Assembly: GCA_964385635.1 (NCBI GenBank)
Contig: CAYLPU010000041.1
Span: 1 to 43,185, forward strand
Source of the DNA: CAYLPU01 sp964385635
Lineage (GTDB): Bacteria; Chloroflexota; Anaerolineae; B4-G1
Direction of reading: 5' to 3'
DNA: 43,185 nt
Below the pieces are notes generated by a model, which searched no databases, was not told the DNA's origin, and saw only the letters and a list, made by a program, of their open reading frames with translations. Positions within the stretch are counted from its first letter, which is position 1; every line of letters starts with the position of its first letter. The position numbers and the translations under genes are program-made. This document shows, one piece after another, positions 23,798 through 31,392 of this stretch.

Positions 23798-24118
23798 ATG
23801 GCTGGACTGATCGAAAGGAGTCTGCTGGCGGGCCTGGGCGTGATGATGCTGACCCGCGACAAGGTGAAGGAGTTCGTGGACAAACTTGTCGAGGAGGGAG
23901 AGGTCAGGCCGGAGGAAGCCCCCGGCATCATTGACAAACTGGTGGACCGGGGCAAGGAGGAGCGGGAGGAACTGCGCAAACTGGTGCGCCAGGAACTCGA
24001 CCGCGTAACCCCTGCCCCCCGCCAGGACATCGTAGAACTGAGCCAGAAGATTGACGAACTGACCGTCCGGATCGAGGAACTGGCGGGCAAGAAGCCGGCG
24101 AAGAAACAGACAGCCTGA
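23798..24118 (+). CDS. Phasin-like coiled-coil protein
   Basis: A 106-residue, highly charged helical protein with a strong GGAGGAGG ribosome site. A short hydrophobic start (MAGLIERSLLAGLGVMML) is followed by a coiled coil (VKEFVDKLVEEGEV, IIDKLVDRGKEEREELRKLV, IVELSQKIDELTVRIEELA) and a lysine-rich tail (KKPAKKQTA). This is the pattern of the polyhydroxyalkanoate-granule-associated/phasin (PhaF/PhaI-like) family. Such proteins coat lipid or polymer granules. No PHA synthase is in the window, so the target granule is uncertain. Confidence 0.7.
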   Translation: MAGLIERSLLAGLGVMMLTRDKVKEFVDKLVEEGEVRPEEAPGIIDKLVDRGKEEREELRKLVRQELDRVTPAPRQDIVELSQKIDELTVRIEELAGKKPAKKQTA

Positions 24119-24122
24119 CAAC

Positions 24123-24156
24123 GCACCGGCCGGATTAACAGACATCCGGCCGGTGC
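24123..24156. other. 13-bp perfect hairpin between genes
   Basis: gcaccggccggat (24123-24135) pairs perfectly with 24144-24156 around an 8-base loop. It lies between the phasin-like and flavoprotein genes and is not followed by a T-run, so it may be an mRNA stability or processing structure, or a weak terminator. Confidence 0.6.
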
Positions 24157-24182
24157 CAGCCTTATGCCCACGGAGGACAGTT

Positions 24183-25547
24183 ATGACCAAACGCATCGAA
24201 ACAGACGTCGTGGTTGTCGGAGCCGGCACAGCCGGCACTTACTTCGCCTGGCGTTTGGCCCAGGCCGGTTTCAGGACCGTCGTATTGGAAAAGCGCCGGC
24301 TGGAGGAACTGGGTACTGACATCGGCATCTTCCACATGGACGAGATTCGCTTCGCCCAATTCGGCACTCCCCTGCCCACGGGCGATGAACGGGTGGGCTA
24401 CTACCCCGATGGTCGTGCCTGGCCGCCGGACGGTGACGGCTTCAAACTGGTAAAGTATGCTTTCTATGTTATGGAAAAGTCGCTGTTCATCCAGCGGCTG
24501 CAACGCTACGCCACCCTGGCCGGTGTGCAGTTCATCGAGCAGGCTGCCGACGACGACGTCATCATCGAGGACGGCATGCTCGCCGGCCTGCAGGCCACGG
24601 CAGGCGATGGGGAACTGGAGGTGCGCGCCCGGCTGGTCGCCGATTGCTCTGGCATTGGCGGCGCGGTGCGCACCCGCCTGCCCGACGACTTCGGTGTCGA
24701 GAATGACCCCATCTCCGACGACGATACACTGTTCGTCATCCTCCAGTACTGGGACGACATCGCAGGCGACCACCCCGCCGGGCTGAACTTTTACCCGTTC
24801 CACAAAACGTTCTGCAACCCCAGTTACGGCGACGGGGCCATCCTGGGTATCGGGCAGCCAGGCGGCTACGAGCACGCCGAACGGGTGCAGCAAGCGTTCC
24901 TGGCCGAGCGATTCCCCAACCCGCACCGGCTCGTGAAGCGCTGCCAGGGCCCAACACCCTTCCGCCGCCCGCCCTATTCGCTGGTGGGGAATGGCTTCGT
25001 GGTGATGGGAGACGCGGCCTTCATGACCAAACCCTTCTCCGGTGAGGGGGTGACCTCCGGCTTCACCGGTTGCCAGATCGCAGCCGAGGTCGCCACGGCG
25101 GCGCTGTCGAAAGGTGACGTCAGCCGGGCGGCGCTGTGGCCGTACAATGTGCGCTACTTCCGCGACCAGGGGGCAAAGTTCGCCGAACTCCTGGCGCAAC
25201 TCCCCGCCGCAGCGGAACTCTCACGGCGGGACGTGAACTACCTCTTCAAACAGGACATCATCTTCAGCGGCGAGGACTTCACCCAGATGAACCACAGTTT
25301 CGAAGTGCAGAGGTCCACCGGCGAGGTGCTCTCCCTGGCAACCAAACTGGCCTGGGGCGTAATCAGCGGGCAATTCTCGGCAGCGAGTCTCAAAGCGCTG
25401 CTGAGGGCAATGTCGGTCTCTGGCAAACTGAGGGCCGCCTACGAGCACTACCCTGAGACGCCTGCCGGCTTCGAGGCGTGGGGGGCGGCGGTGCGCCCGC
25501 TCTGGGAGGCGGTGGGGGCCTGTACTGAGCGTAGTCGAAGTAAATGA
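24183..25547 (+). CDS. Geranylgeranyl-reductase-like flavoprotein
   Basis: A 454-residue FAD oxidoreductase. The ATG at 24183 has GGAGGA upstream. The N-terminal Rossmann motif is VVVVGAGTAGTYFAWRLAQAGF with VVLEKRR, and the second FAD motif is GNGFVVMGDAAFMTKPFSGEGVTSG, as in digeranylgeranylglycerophospholipid reductases and squalene-monooxygenase-like enzymes. It likely reduces or oxidises an isoprenoid or lipid, cytoplasmic side. The last residues (CTERSRSK) come from a ctgagcgtagtcgaagt-type word that resembles a dispersed intergenic repeat, so the natural C-terminus may have been altered. It overlaps the next gene by four bases. Confidence 0.85.
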   Translation: MTKRIETDVVVVGAGTAGTYFAWRLAQAGFRTVVLEKRRLEELGTDIGIFHMDEIRFAQFGTPLPTGDERVGYYPDGRAWPPDGDGFKLVKYAFYVMEKSLFIQRLQRYATLAGVQFIEQAADDDVIIEDGMLAGLQATAGDGELEVRARLVADCSGIGGAVRTRLPDDFGVENDPISDDDTLFVILQYWDDIAGDHPAGLNFYPFHKTFCNPSYGDGAILGIGQPGGYEHAERVQQAFLAERFPNPHRLVKRCQGPTPFRRPPYSLVGNGFVVMGDAAFMTKPFSGEGVTSGFTGCQIAAEVATAALSKGDVSRAALWPYNVRYFRDQGAKFAELLAQLPAAAELSRRDVNYLFKQDIIFSGEDFTQMNHSFEVQRSTGEVLSLATKLAWGVISGQFSAASLKALLRAMSVSGKLRAAYEHYPETPAGFEAWGAAVRPLWEAVGACTERSRSK

Positions 25548-25858
25548 GCCTGAAAACCAAACTGGCACGGCAGTTCGTCCGTCGCCTGAGCCCGCAGGAC
25601 GTGCTCGAGCTGGCCGGGGAGGGGGTACGGGAATGGATGGCCCGCCTGTCTGTGGAGGAGCGGGCCGCCTTCCTGGGCCGCCTGGTGGAGGAGAACCTGA
25701 GCGCGGCCCTGCAAGGATTGGGGCGAGAAGAGCGGACCACGCTGATGAACAGCCTCCTGCCGCTCGTCGCCCGCCACTTCCCGCTGGGCGATCTGGACAT
25801 CCTGGGGGCGTTCGCCGATTTCGAAGGCTCCCACAAGCCGGACTGGGAGGAATCGTAG
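25544..25858 (+). CDS. Small helical hypothetical protein
   Basis: A 104-residue acidic protein predicted all helical (LARQFVRRLSPQDVLELAGEGVREWMARLSVEERAAFLGRLVEENLS). The ATG overlaps the flavoprotein stop (ATGA), and the next gene begins three bases after its stop, so it is part of the operon. No family is recognised. Its amphipathic helices could associate with membranes or with the phasin-coated surface, but this is speculation. Confidence 0.75.
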   Translation: MSLKTKLARQFVRRLSPQDVLELAGEGVREWMARLSVEERAAFLGRLVEENLSAALQGLGREERTTLMNSLLPLVARHFPLGDLDILGAFADFEGSHKPDWEES

Positions 25859-25861
25859 CCG

Positions 25862-27751
25862 ATGCGCGTTGCTATCACGACCGATTCTTTCCGCGATGGA
25901 ATGGGAGGCGTGGCTACGGCTGTGGCCGCGCTGGCCCGCACGCTGCGGGCGGCGGGTCACACAGTGCGCATCTTCACCGCCGCCGACCCCTCCCACGCCA
26001 CAATGGAACTGGACGTGGCCGGGTTCCCGGCGCTGCACTACGAGCGGCTACCCGGCGGCCGGGTCGTCGTCGCGCCAGTCGGCCTGGCGCGAGAGTTGGC
26101 CGCCTTCCGGCCCGACGTCATCCACAACCACTCGATGGCCGCGATGGGCACCCAGGCCCTGGCGGCAGCCCGCTTGCTGGACATCCCCATCCTGGGCACC
26201 TGCCACGTCTACCTGGCCGGCTTCCTGGGCTACGCGCCGCTGCCGCTGGACCGGGTGCCCCTGATGGACGAGGCCGCCTGGCGCTATACCGTCACTTTCT
26301 TCAACCTCTTCCCCCTCGTCACCACGCCCTCGCAGGTAATGGCGCGGGAGTTAGCCGCCCACGGCCTGCGCGTGCCCGTAGTGGCCGTCTCCAACGGCGT
26401 GGACACCAGCCTGTTCCGCCCCGGCCCACGGGTGAGCGGCAAAGACAGTGTGACGGTCCTGCACGTGGGGCGGCTGAGTTACGAGAAGAACGTAGACCTT
26501 CTACTACGCGCTTTCGCCCGCATTGCAGGGGACTATCCCGCTGCGCGGCTGACCATCGCCGGCGACGGTCCCGACCGGGCCGCCTTAACCTGCCTGGCCG
26601 GCGAACTGGGGCTGGGCGAGCGCGTCCACTTCACCGGCTTTGTGCCCCACGAACAACTGCCGGCGCTCTACCAGGCCGCCGATCTGTTCGCCACCGCCTC
26701 GACCATCGAGACGCAAGGGCTGGTGGTGCTGGAAGCGATGGCCTGCGGCCTGCCGGTGGCCGGCGTGGACGCGCTGGCGCTGCCGGAAGCAGTGCATCAT
26801 AGCGTCAACGGCTTCCTGGCGCCACCCGGGGACGAGGCGGCGTTGGCGCAGCACCTGGCGTGCCTGATAGCCGACGCCGGCCTGCGGCAGCGCATGGGAG
26901 CGGCCTCGTGCCGTCTGGCCGAAAGGCACAGCCTGGAGCAGATTGTCGCACAGTACGAGCGGCTCTACCGGCAGGTCGCCGCTGCGCGCCCGCCGTCCTT
27001 CCCGCCAGCCTGGATGCGGCGCGGTGGCTGGCTGTGGGGAGCGGTGGCGTCCGGCGTGCATACCGTGCGCGGATGGGACTTTTTGAGCCGGCTGCTCGAC
27101 CTCTACCGGGAGGCCAGGGCCCCGGTGCATTACGTAGACCTGGCACAATCGCTGGACGTGAGTCCGGTCACGGCCTACGAGATGCTGCACCTCCTGGAAG
27201 ATAAGGGGCTGGTGCGCTCCGAGACGGTGCGCCCTCAGGGCCGCAGGGGCCGCTCCGTCATCGTCTTTTCCCCCACAGAGAGAGCGACGACCCTTCTGGC
27301 CGAGTTGACGGGCAGTACCTTGAACGAGCAGGAATGGGAGGAAGCCAAAACGGGCATCCTGGAGGCGCTGGAAAAAGAAAAAGGCACTGACTACCAGGAT
27401 TTGCTGAACGAACTCTTGCTGCGCATCCCGGAGCGCAAATCTCCGCTCCTCTTCGCCGCCGATATGGTCGCAGTCATCATCCTGGTCTTTTACGAGTTGC
27501 GGGATACGGAGGCGGCAAAGAAGATTTTCCCCTCCCTGCGCTGGTCCGGCCCGCCGGGGTGGGCGGCGCCCTACTCGTTGGCCGGGTTCGGCCTGGCCCT
27601 CTCGCTGGTCGAGAAGGCTAACCGCCGGGCCACCTCGCTGCTGCTTTCCTACTCTCAGCAGTTCCACGAGCATCTGGACAACCTGACCGGTGAGGATAAG
27701 GCACGCCTCTCCGATTTCGCCTACGATGTACTGCGGGCCGTCGGTCTATGA
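25862..27751 (+). CDS. GT4 glycosyltransferase fused to winged helix
   Basis: A 629-residue fusion. Residues 1-395 are a GT-B fold GT4 enzyme: FRDGMGGVATAVAALARTLR at the donor/acceptor cleft, IHNHSMAAMG, LHVGRLSYEKNVDLLLRAF, and the nucleotide-sugar site TIETQGLVVLEAMACGLPV. Residues from about 404 on are a second copy of the winged-helix regulator at 23013, missing its first seven or so residues (FLSRLLDLYREARAPVHYVD onward) but otherwise full length. The joint reads VASGVHTVRGWDFLSR. GT4 members of this type put sugars on diacylglycerol or phosphatidylinositol. A fusion to a DNA-binding domain is unusual. It overlaps the GH31 gene by four bases. Confidence 0.85.
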   Translation: MRVAITTDSFRDGMGGVATAVAALARTLRAAGHTVRIFTAADPSHATMELDVAGFPALHYERLPGGRVVVAPVGLARELAAFRPDVIHNHSMAAMGTQALAAARLLDIPILGTCHVYLAGFLGYAPLPLDRVPLMDEAAWRYTVTFFNLFPLVTTPSQVMARELAAHGLRVPVVAVSNGVDTSLFRPGPRVSGKDSVTVLHVGRLSYEKNVDLLLRAFARIAGDYPAARLTIAGDGPDRAALTCLAGELGLGERVHFTGFVPHEQLPALYQAADLFATASTIETQGLVVLEAMACGLPVAGVDALALPEAVHHSVNGFLAPPGDEAALAQHLACLIADAGLRQRMGAASCRLAERHSLEQIVAQYERLYRQVAAARPPSFPPAWMRRGGWLWGAVASGVHTVRGWDFLSRLLDLYREARAPVHYVDLAQSLDVSPVTAYEMLHLLEDKGLVRSETVRPQGRRGRSVIVFSPTERATTLLAELTGSTLNEQEWEEAKTGILEALEKEKGTDYQDLLNELLLRIPERKSPLLFAADMVAVIILVFYELRDTEAAKKIFPSLRWSGPPGWAAPYSLAGFGLALSLVEKANRRATSLLLSYSQQFHEHLDNLTGEDKARLSDFAYDVLRAVGL

Positions 27752-30192
27752 AACATATAGACGTGGGAGATGCCGCCATGGTTGCAAAGGGCGAACTGGA
27801 GACGATTGGCCGGGTCAACGGTTACTCGAAAGGCGAGAGAGACGTCGCTTTCGAGTGCGGGAACAGGGTGGCGGTTCTGGAAGTCTTCGACGACCGCATG
27901 GTACGGGTGGTGATCGCGCCACCCGAAAGCCCGGGCACGTTCTCCTACGCCGTCGGCAGGCCCATCTCGTCCTGGCCGCGCTGTGCGTTCGTGCTGGAAG
28001 AACGGGAGAGAGAGTTCCTGTTGCGCACCCCTGCCTTGAGAATCCGGGTCAGGAAGAGCCCCTTCGGCCTCACCTTCTGCGACCACGACGGGCGGATGCT
28101 CAACGCAGACCGGGAGGGCTTTGCCTGCGCCTGGAAGGACTCGCATGTGCGCTGCTACAAGCAGATGCGGGAGGGGGAACGTTTCTTCGGGTTCGGGGAA
28201 AAGGCCGGCCCGCTGGACAAGCGGGGTAGAGCGATGGTGATGTGGGCCAGGGAGACGCTCTACCGCTCGACGAACATCGACCCGCTCTACCAATCCATCC
28301 CGTTCTTCATCGGCGTCAGCGGCGGCACAGCGTATGGCATATTCTTCGACAACACCTACCGCGGTCACTTTGATATGGGGCGGGAGAACCCACACGAGTA
28401 CTCCTTCGGGGCAGACGGTGGAGCGTTGGACTACTACTTTATCTACGGGCCGGATCTCTGCTCAATCCTGAACCTGTACACCCGCCTGACAGGACGGATG
28501 CCTCTCCCGCCAAAGTGGGCGCTAGGATACCACCAGTCCCGCTATTCCTACCGCACCGAGGAAAAAGTCGGAAAGATCGCCAGCGAGTTCCGTAGCCGGC
28601 GGATTCCCTGTGACGCTATCCACCTGGACATCCACTACATGGATGGCTTCCGTTCCTTCACCTTCGACCGCCGGCGGTTTCCCGATCCCGGACGGCTGGT
28701 CGCCGACCTCCGGCAGCAGGGATTCCACGTGGTGACAGTCGTGGACCCGGGTGTCAAGATAGATGAGGATTACCCCATCTATCGGGAGTGCACAGAGCAC
28801 GGCTTTTATTGCCGCAAGGCAGACGGGACGCCCTTCGTCGGCCTTGGATGGCCCGGCCGCATCATCTTCCCCGACTTTACCAGGAAGGACGTGAAAGAGT
28901 GGTGGGCGGATCTTTACGTGTTCTACTTCGACCTGGGGATCGAGGGCATCTGGAACGACATGAACGAACCCAGTCTGAACATCAATCCCCGCACGCTGGG
29001 CCTGTGGCAGTGGCTAATAGACGAAAGCGACATGTACATGGACGACCGGGGGCTGAACTCTAACGTCGCTAAGGTGCGTAACGTCTACGCCCTGAACGAG
29101 TGCGAGGCGACGTTCCATGCCTTCCACAAGCACCGCCCCCACTGGAGGCCGTTTATCCTGACCCGCTCTGGCTACGCGGGCATCCAGCGGTACGCCGCCA
29201 CCTGGACGGGGGACAACTGGAGTTCCTTCGAGCACCTCAGCTTGAGCGTGCGCATGTTACTCAACATGGGGCTGTCCGGCGTCCCCTTCGCCGGGGCCGA
29301 CATCGGCGGGTTCATGGGCATCCGCAAGATGTTCTGCCAGGACCCACGCCTGTATGCACGCTGGATCCAGGTCGGCGTCTTCTACCCTTTCTGCAGGACG
29401 CACACGGCGATCTATACCAGGCCCCAGGAGCCGTGGTCCTTTGGCCGGCGGGTGGAGGAGATCAGCCGCAGGTACATCACGCTGCGCTACAGACTCCTGC
29501 CCTACATCTACAACCTTTTCCGGGAGACGGCGACTGAGGGTGTTCCCATCATACGACCGCTCTTTTTCAACCACCAGGCGGACGAGCGGTGCTACGATCC
29601 GCGCTTCGAGAATCAGTTCTTCCTCGGCCAGGATTTGCTCATCGTGCCGGTCACCGAGAAAAAGTGTGAAAGAGTTGCGGTCTATTTGCCGGCTGGAGAG
29701 TGGATACACTTTTGGAGCGGCGAGGAGTTCGCAGGGAGGAAGGAGTACCAGGTCGCCGTGGGCCTTGATGACATCCCCATCTTCGTGCGGCGGGGCGCCA
29801 TCCTGCCTATGCAACCCCCGATGCAATACGTCGGCGAGAAAAGAATAGATGTCTTGACCCTGCAGGTCTATCCAGCAAAGAGCGGCTCACTGGAACTGTA
29901 CGAGGACGACGGCCTCACTCAGGACTATTGCTCCGGCGACTATTGCATCACCCGGTTCGAGTGCTCCACCACCGACGGGGAGGTTCGGATCTCCATCGGT
30001 GACCGGGAGGGAACGTTCAGGCCGGAGTATACGCACTTTCTCTTTCGTGTATTCCTGCCCGCGCAGCCCAGAGAGGTAACCGTTGATGGGCGGACAGCGG
30101 AACAGTGGACCTACGACGAGCGGTCCCGCTTCCTAGAGTTCCGGTGCGACGTGGGAAGCAGAGAGGTATGGCTGTCTATCCATACATCATAA
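27748..30192 (+). CDS. GH31 alpha-glucosidase
   Basis: An 814-residue glycoside hydrolase family 31 enzyme, without signal peptide, so probably cytoplasmic. An N-terminal beta domain (to about 250) is followed by the barrel: LGYHQSRYSYRTEEKV, IHLDIHYMDGF, then the catalytic nucleophile D404 in GIWNDMNEPS and the acid/base D489 in WTGDNWSSFEHL, and later PFCRTHT. C-terminal beta domains follow (GQDLLIVPVTE, YLPAGEW). It should release alpha-linked glucose or xylose from the non-reducing end. Its ATG overlaps the fusion gene's stop, so it is co-translated with the glycosyltransferase and may act on the same glycoconjugate or on glycogen. Confidence 0.93.
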   Translation: MKHIDVGDAAMVAKGELETIGRVNGYSKGERDVAFECGNRVAVLEVFDDRMVRVVIAPPESPGTFSYAVGRPISSWPRCAFVLEEREREFLLRTPALRIRVRKSPFGLTFCDHDGRMLNADREGFACAWKDSHVRCYKQMREGERFFGFGEKAGPLDKRGRAMVMWARETLYRSTNIDPLYQSIPFFIGVSGGTAYGIFFDNTYRGHFDMGRENPHEYSFGADGGALDYYFIYGPDLCSILNLYTRLTGRMPLPPKWALGYHQSRYSYRTEEKVGKIASEFRSRRIPCDAIHLDIHYMDGFRSFTFDRRRFPDPGRLVADLRQQGFHVVTVVDPGVKIDEDYPIYRECTEHGFYCRKADGTPFVGLGWPGRIIFPDFTRKDVKEWWADLYVFYFDLGIEGIWNDMNEPSLNINPRTLGLWQWLIDESDMYMDDRGLNSNVAKVRNVYALNECEATFHAFHKHRPHWRPFILTRSGYAGIQRYAATWTGDNWSSFEHLSLSVRMLLNMGLSGVPFAGADIGGFMGIRKMFCQDPRLYARWIQVGVFYPFCRTHTAIYTRPQEPWSFGRRVEEISRRYITLRYRLLPYIYNLFRETATEGVPIIRPLFFNHQADERCYDPRFENQFFLGQDLLIVPVTEKKCERVAVYLPAGEWIHFWSGEEFAGRKEYQVAVGLDDIPIFVRRGAILPMQPPMQYVGEKRIDVLTLQVYPAKSGSLELYEDDGLTQDYCSGDYCITRFECSTTDGEVRISIGDREGTFRPEYTHFLFRVFLPAQPREVTVDGRTAEQWTYDERSRFLEFRCDVGSREVWLSIHTS

Positions 30193-30213
30193 GGAGTTTG
30201 GCATTGGTGAAAT

Positions 30214-30273
30214 GTAACTACCCTGGCGGGCGGCGTGCATATCGTGCGCGGGTTGGGGGGACGCATTGTCTGA
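30214..30273 (+). pseudogene. Leftover 3' end of a glycosyltransferase
   Basis: Twenty bases after the GH31 stop, a short frame reads VTTLAGGVHIVRGLGGRIV then TGA. It matches the joint of the GT4 fusion (VASGVHTVRG) closely at DNA level as well (gcgtgcat.ccgtgcgcgg in both). It probably is the original C-terminus of the GT4 gene or of a sister copy, left behind when the regulator and GH31 sequences came to lie in between. Confidence 0.45.
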
Positions 30274-30298
30274 TAGCGTTCGAGGAGGAGGGAGAAGT

Positions 30299-31186
30299 AT
30301 GTGGCGATTTTTGAAGAACCTGTGGAAAAAGCCGCCTCGCACAGTCGGCCTGGCCCTCAGCGGCGGTGGCGCACGGGGACTGGCTCACATCGGCGTGTTA
30401 AAAGTACTGGAGCAGGAAGGGATACCGATTGACCACCTGGCCGGCACCAGCATGGGCGGCGTCATCGCTGCGGGCTATGCGGCGGGCCTGGGAATCGATC
30501 TTATGGAGCAAGAGGCACTGCGCATGGCCAGCCTGCGCCGCCTGCTGCCCCTGACCGACCTGTCGCCGCTCCGGCGCGGCCTCTTCGAGGGTCAAAAGGT
30601 GCGTGAGTATCTCACCAGGCATCTGGGTGACCGCACCTTCGATGACCTGCGGATACCGCTGACCCTGGTCGCCGTAGACCTGAACGCTGGTCGGGAGGTA
30701 TTCTTGAGCCAGGGACGGGTAGCGGACGCCGTGCGGGCCACCATCGCCCTGCCAGGCGTTTTCACGCCGGTGGAGCGGGACGGGCAACTGCTCGTGGACG
30801 GCGGCCTCCTCGACAACCTCCCCGCTGATGCTGTACGCCGCATGGGAGCCGACGTCGTCATCGCCGTGGACGTCTCCTCCGACGGCCAGGTGATATCCCA
30901 CCTGGCCCAGGCCCTACATCGCCATCGCTACGTCCCCAATGGGCTGGTGGACACCGTTGAGATATTGTGGCGCTCGCTGGGAGTGATGATGGCGGAGATC
31001 GGCCGCCGCCGGCTGGCCGAGGCACATCCCGAGGTCATCATCCGGCCGGCCATCCCCCCGGACGTGACCGTGCTGACCGGCTTTCCCCGCGCCGCCGAGA
31101 TCATCGCCGCCGGGGAGGAGGCCACAATCAAGGCCTTATCGCACATCCGCCGGGCGATTGGAGCGGATGCCTCCTCGCCAACGTGA
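30299..31186 (+). CDS. Patatin-like phospholipase (RssA-type)
   Basis: A 295-residue patatin. The ATG at 30299 follows GAGGAGGAGGGA. The oxyanion loop is ALSGGGARGLAHIGVL, the nucleophile serine is in GTSMGGVIA, and the catalytic Asp is in LLVDGGLLDNLP. A C-terminal extension of about 90 residues follows. It has a basic, short N-terminus and no signal peptide, so it acts on membrane lipids from the cytoplasmic face. It hydrolyses acyl esters of phospholipids. It follows the GT4/GH31 genes, which suggests a lipid or glycolipid remodelling group. Confidence 0.92.
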   Translation: MWRFLKNLWKKPPRTVGLALSGGGARGLAHIGVLKVLEQEGIPIDHLAGTSMGGVIAAGYAAGLGIDLMEQEALRMASLRRLLPLTDLSPLRRGLFEGQKVREYLTRHLGDRTFDDLRIPLTLVAVDLNAGREVFLSQGRVADAVRATIALPGVFTPVERDGQLLVDGGLLDNLPADAVRRMGADVVIAVDVSSDGQVISHLAQALHRHRYVPNGLVDTVEILWRSLGVMMAEIGRRRLAEAHPEVIIRPAIPPDVTVLTGFPRAAEIIAAGEEATIKALSHIRRAIGADASSPT

Positions 31187-31310
31187 GCGTGAGAGGTCCA
31201 TCGTGATGGGACACAAATGAAACAGGTTCGCACAGATTTTTTATCTTTATCTGCGTATACTGTGTGATCCGTGTTGATCTACGTCCTACTGTCTCTCCCG
31301 AATGCACGGT

Positions 31311-31338
31311 TTGACACACAGGCGGGAGGCCCTATAAT
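31311..31338 (+). promoter_or_regulatory. Consensus promoter of the UbiB gene
   Basis: Perfect TTGACA and TATAAT boxes with a 16-bp spacer, ending 54 bp before the chosen GTG. The 120 bp upstream (31190-31310) carry no gene, only an AT-rich tract with repeated 'atctgcgt/gtgatccgtgtt' type words that resemble degraded dispersed repeats. Confidence 0.8.
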
Positions 31339-31392
31339 CGGGGCATCCCGCTTCTCTCAGTATTGAGCCGGGGACGGCTATCGGAGAAAACG

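Noticed and set aside
24162..25199. A 345-codon minus-strand open frame
   Set aside because: Antisense to the flavoprotein, which has both FAD motifs.
25633..26802. A 389-codon plus-strand open frame overlapping two genes
   Set aside because: Arg/Gly/Pro-rich off-frame reading of GC-rich DNA; the true frames carry GT4 motifs.
26585..27673. A 362-codon minus-strand open frame
   Set aside because: Antisense shadow of the GT4-winged-helix gene; no motifs and no ribosome site.
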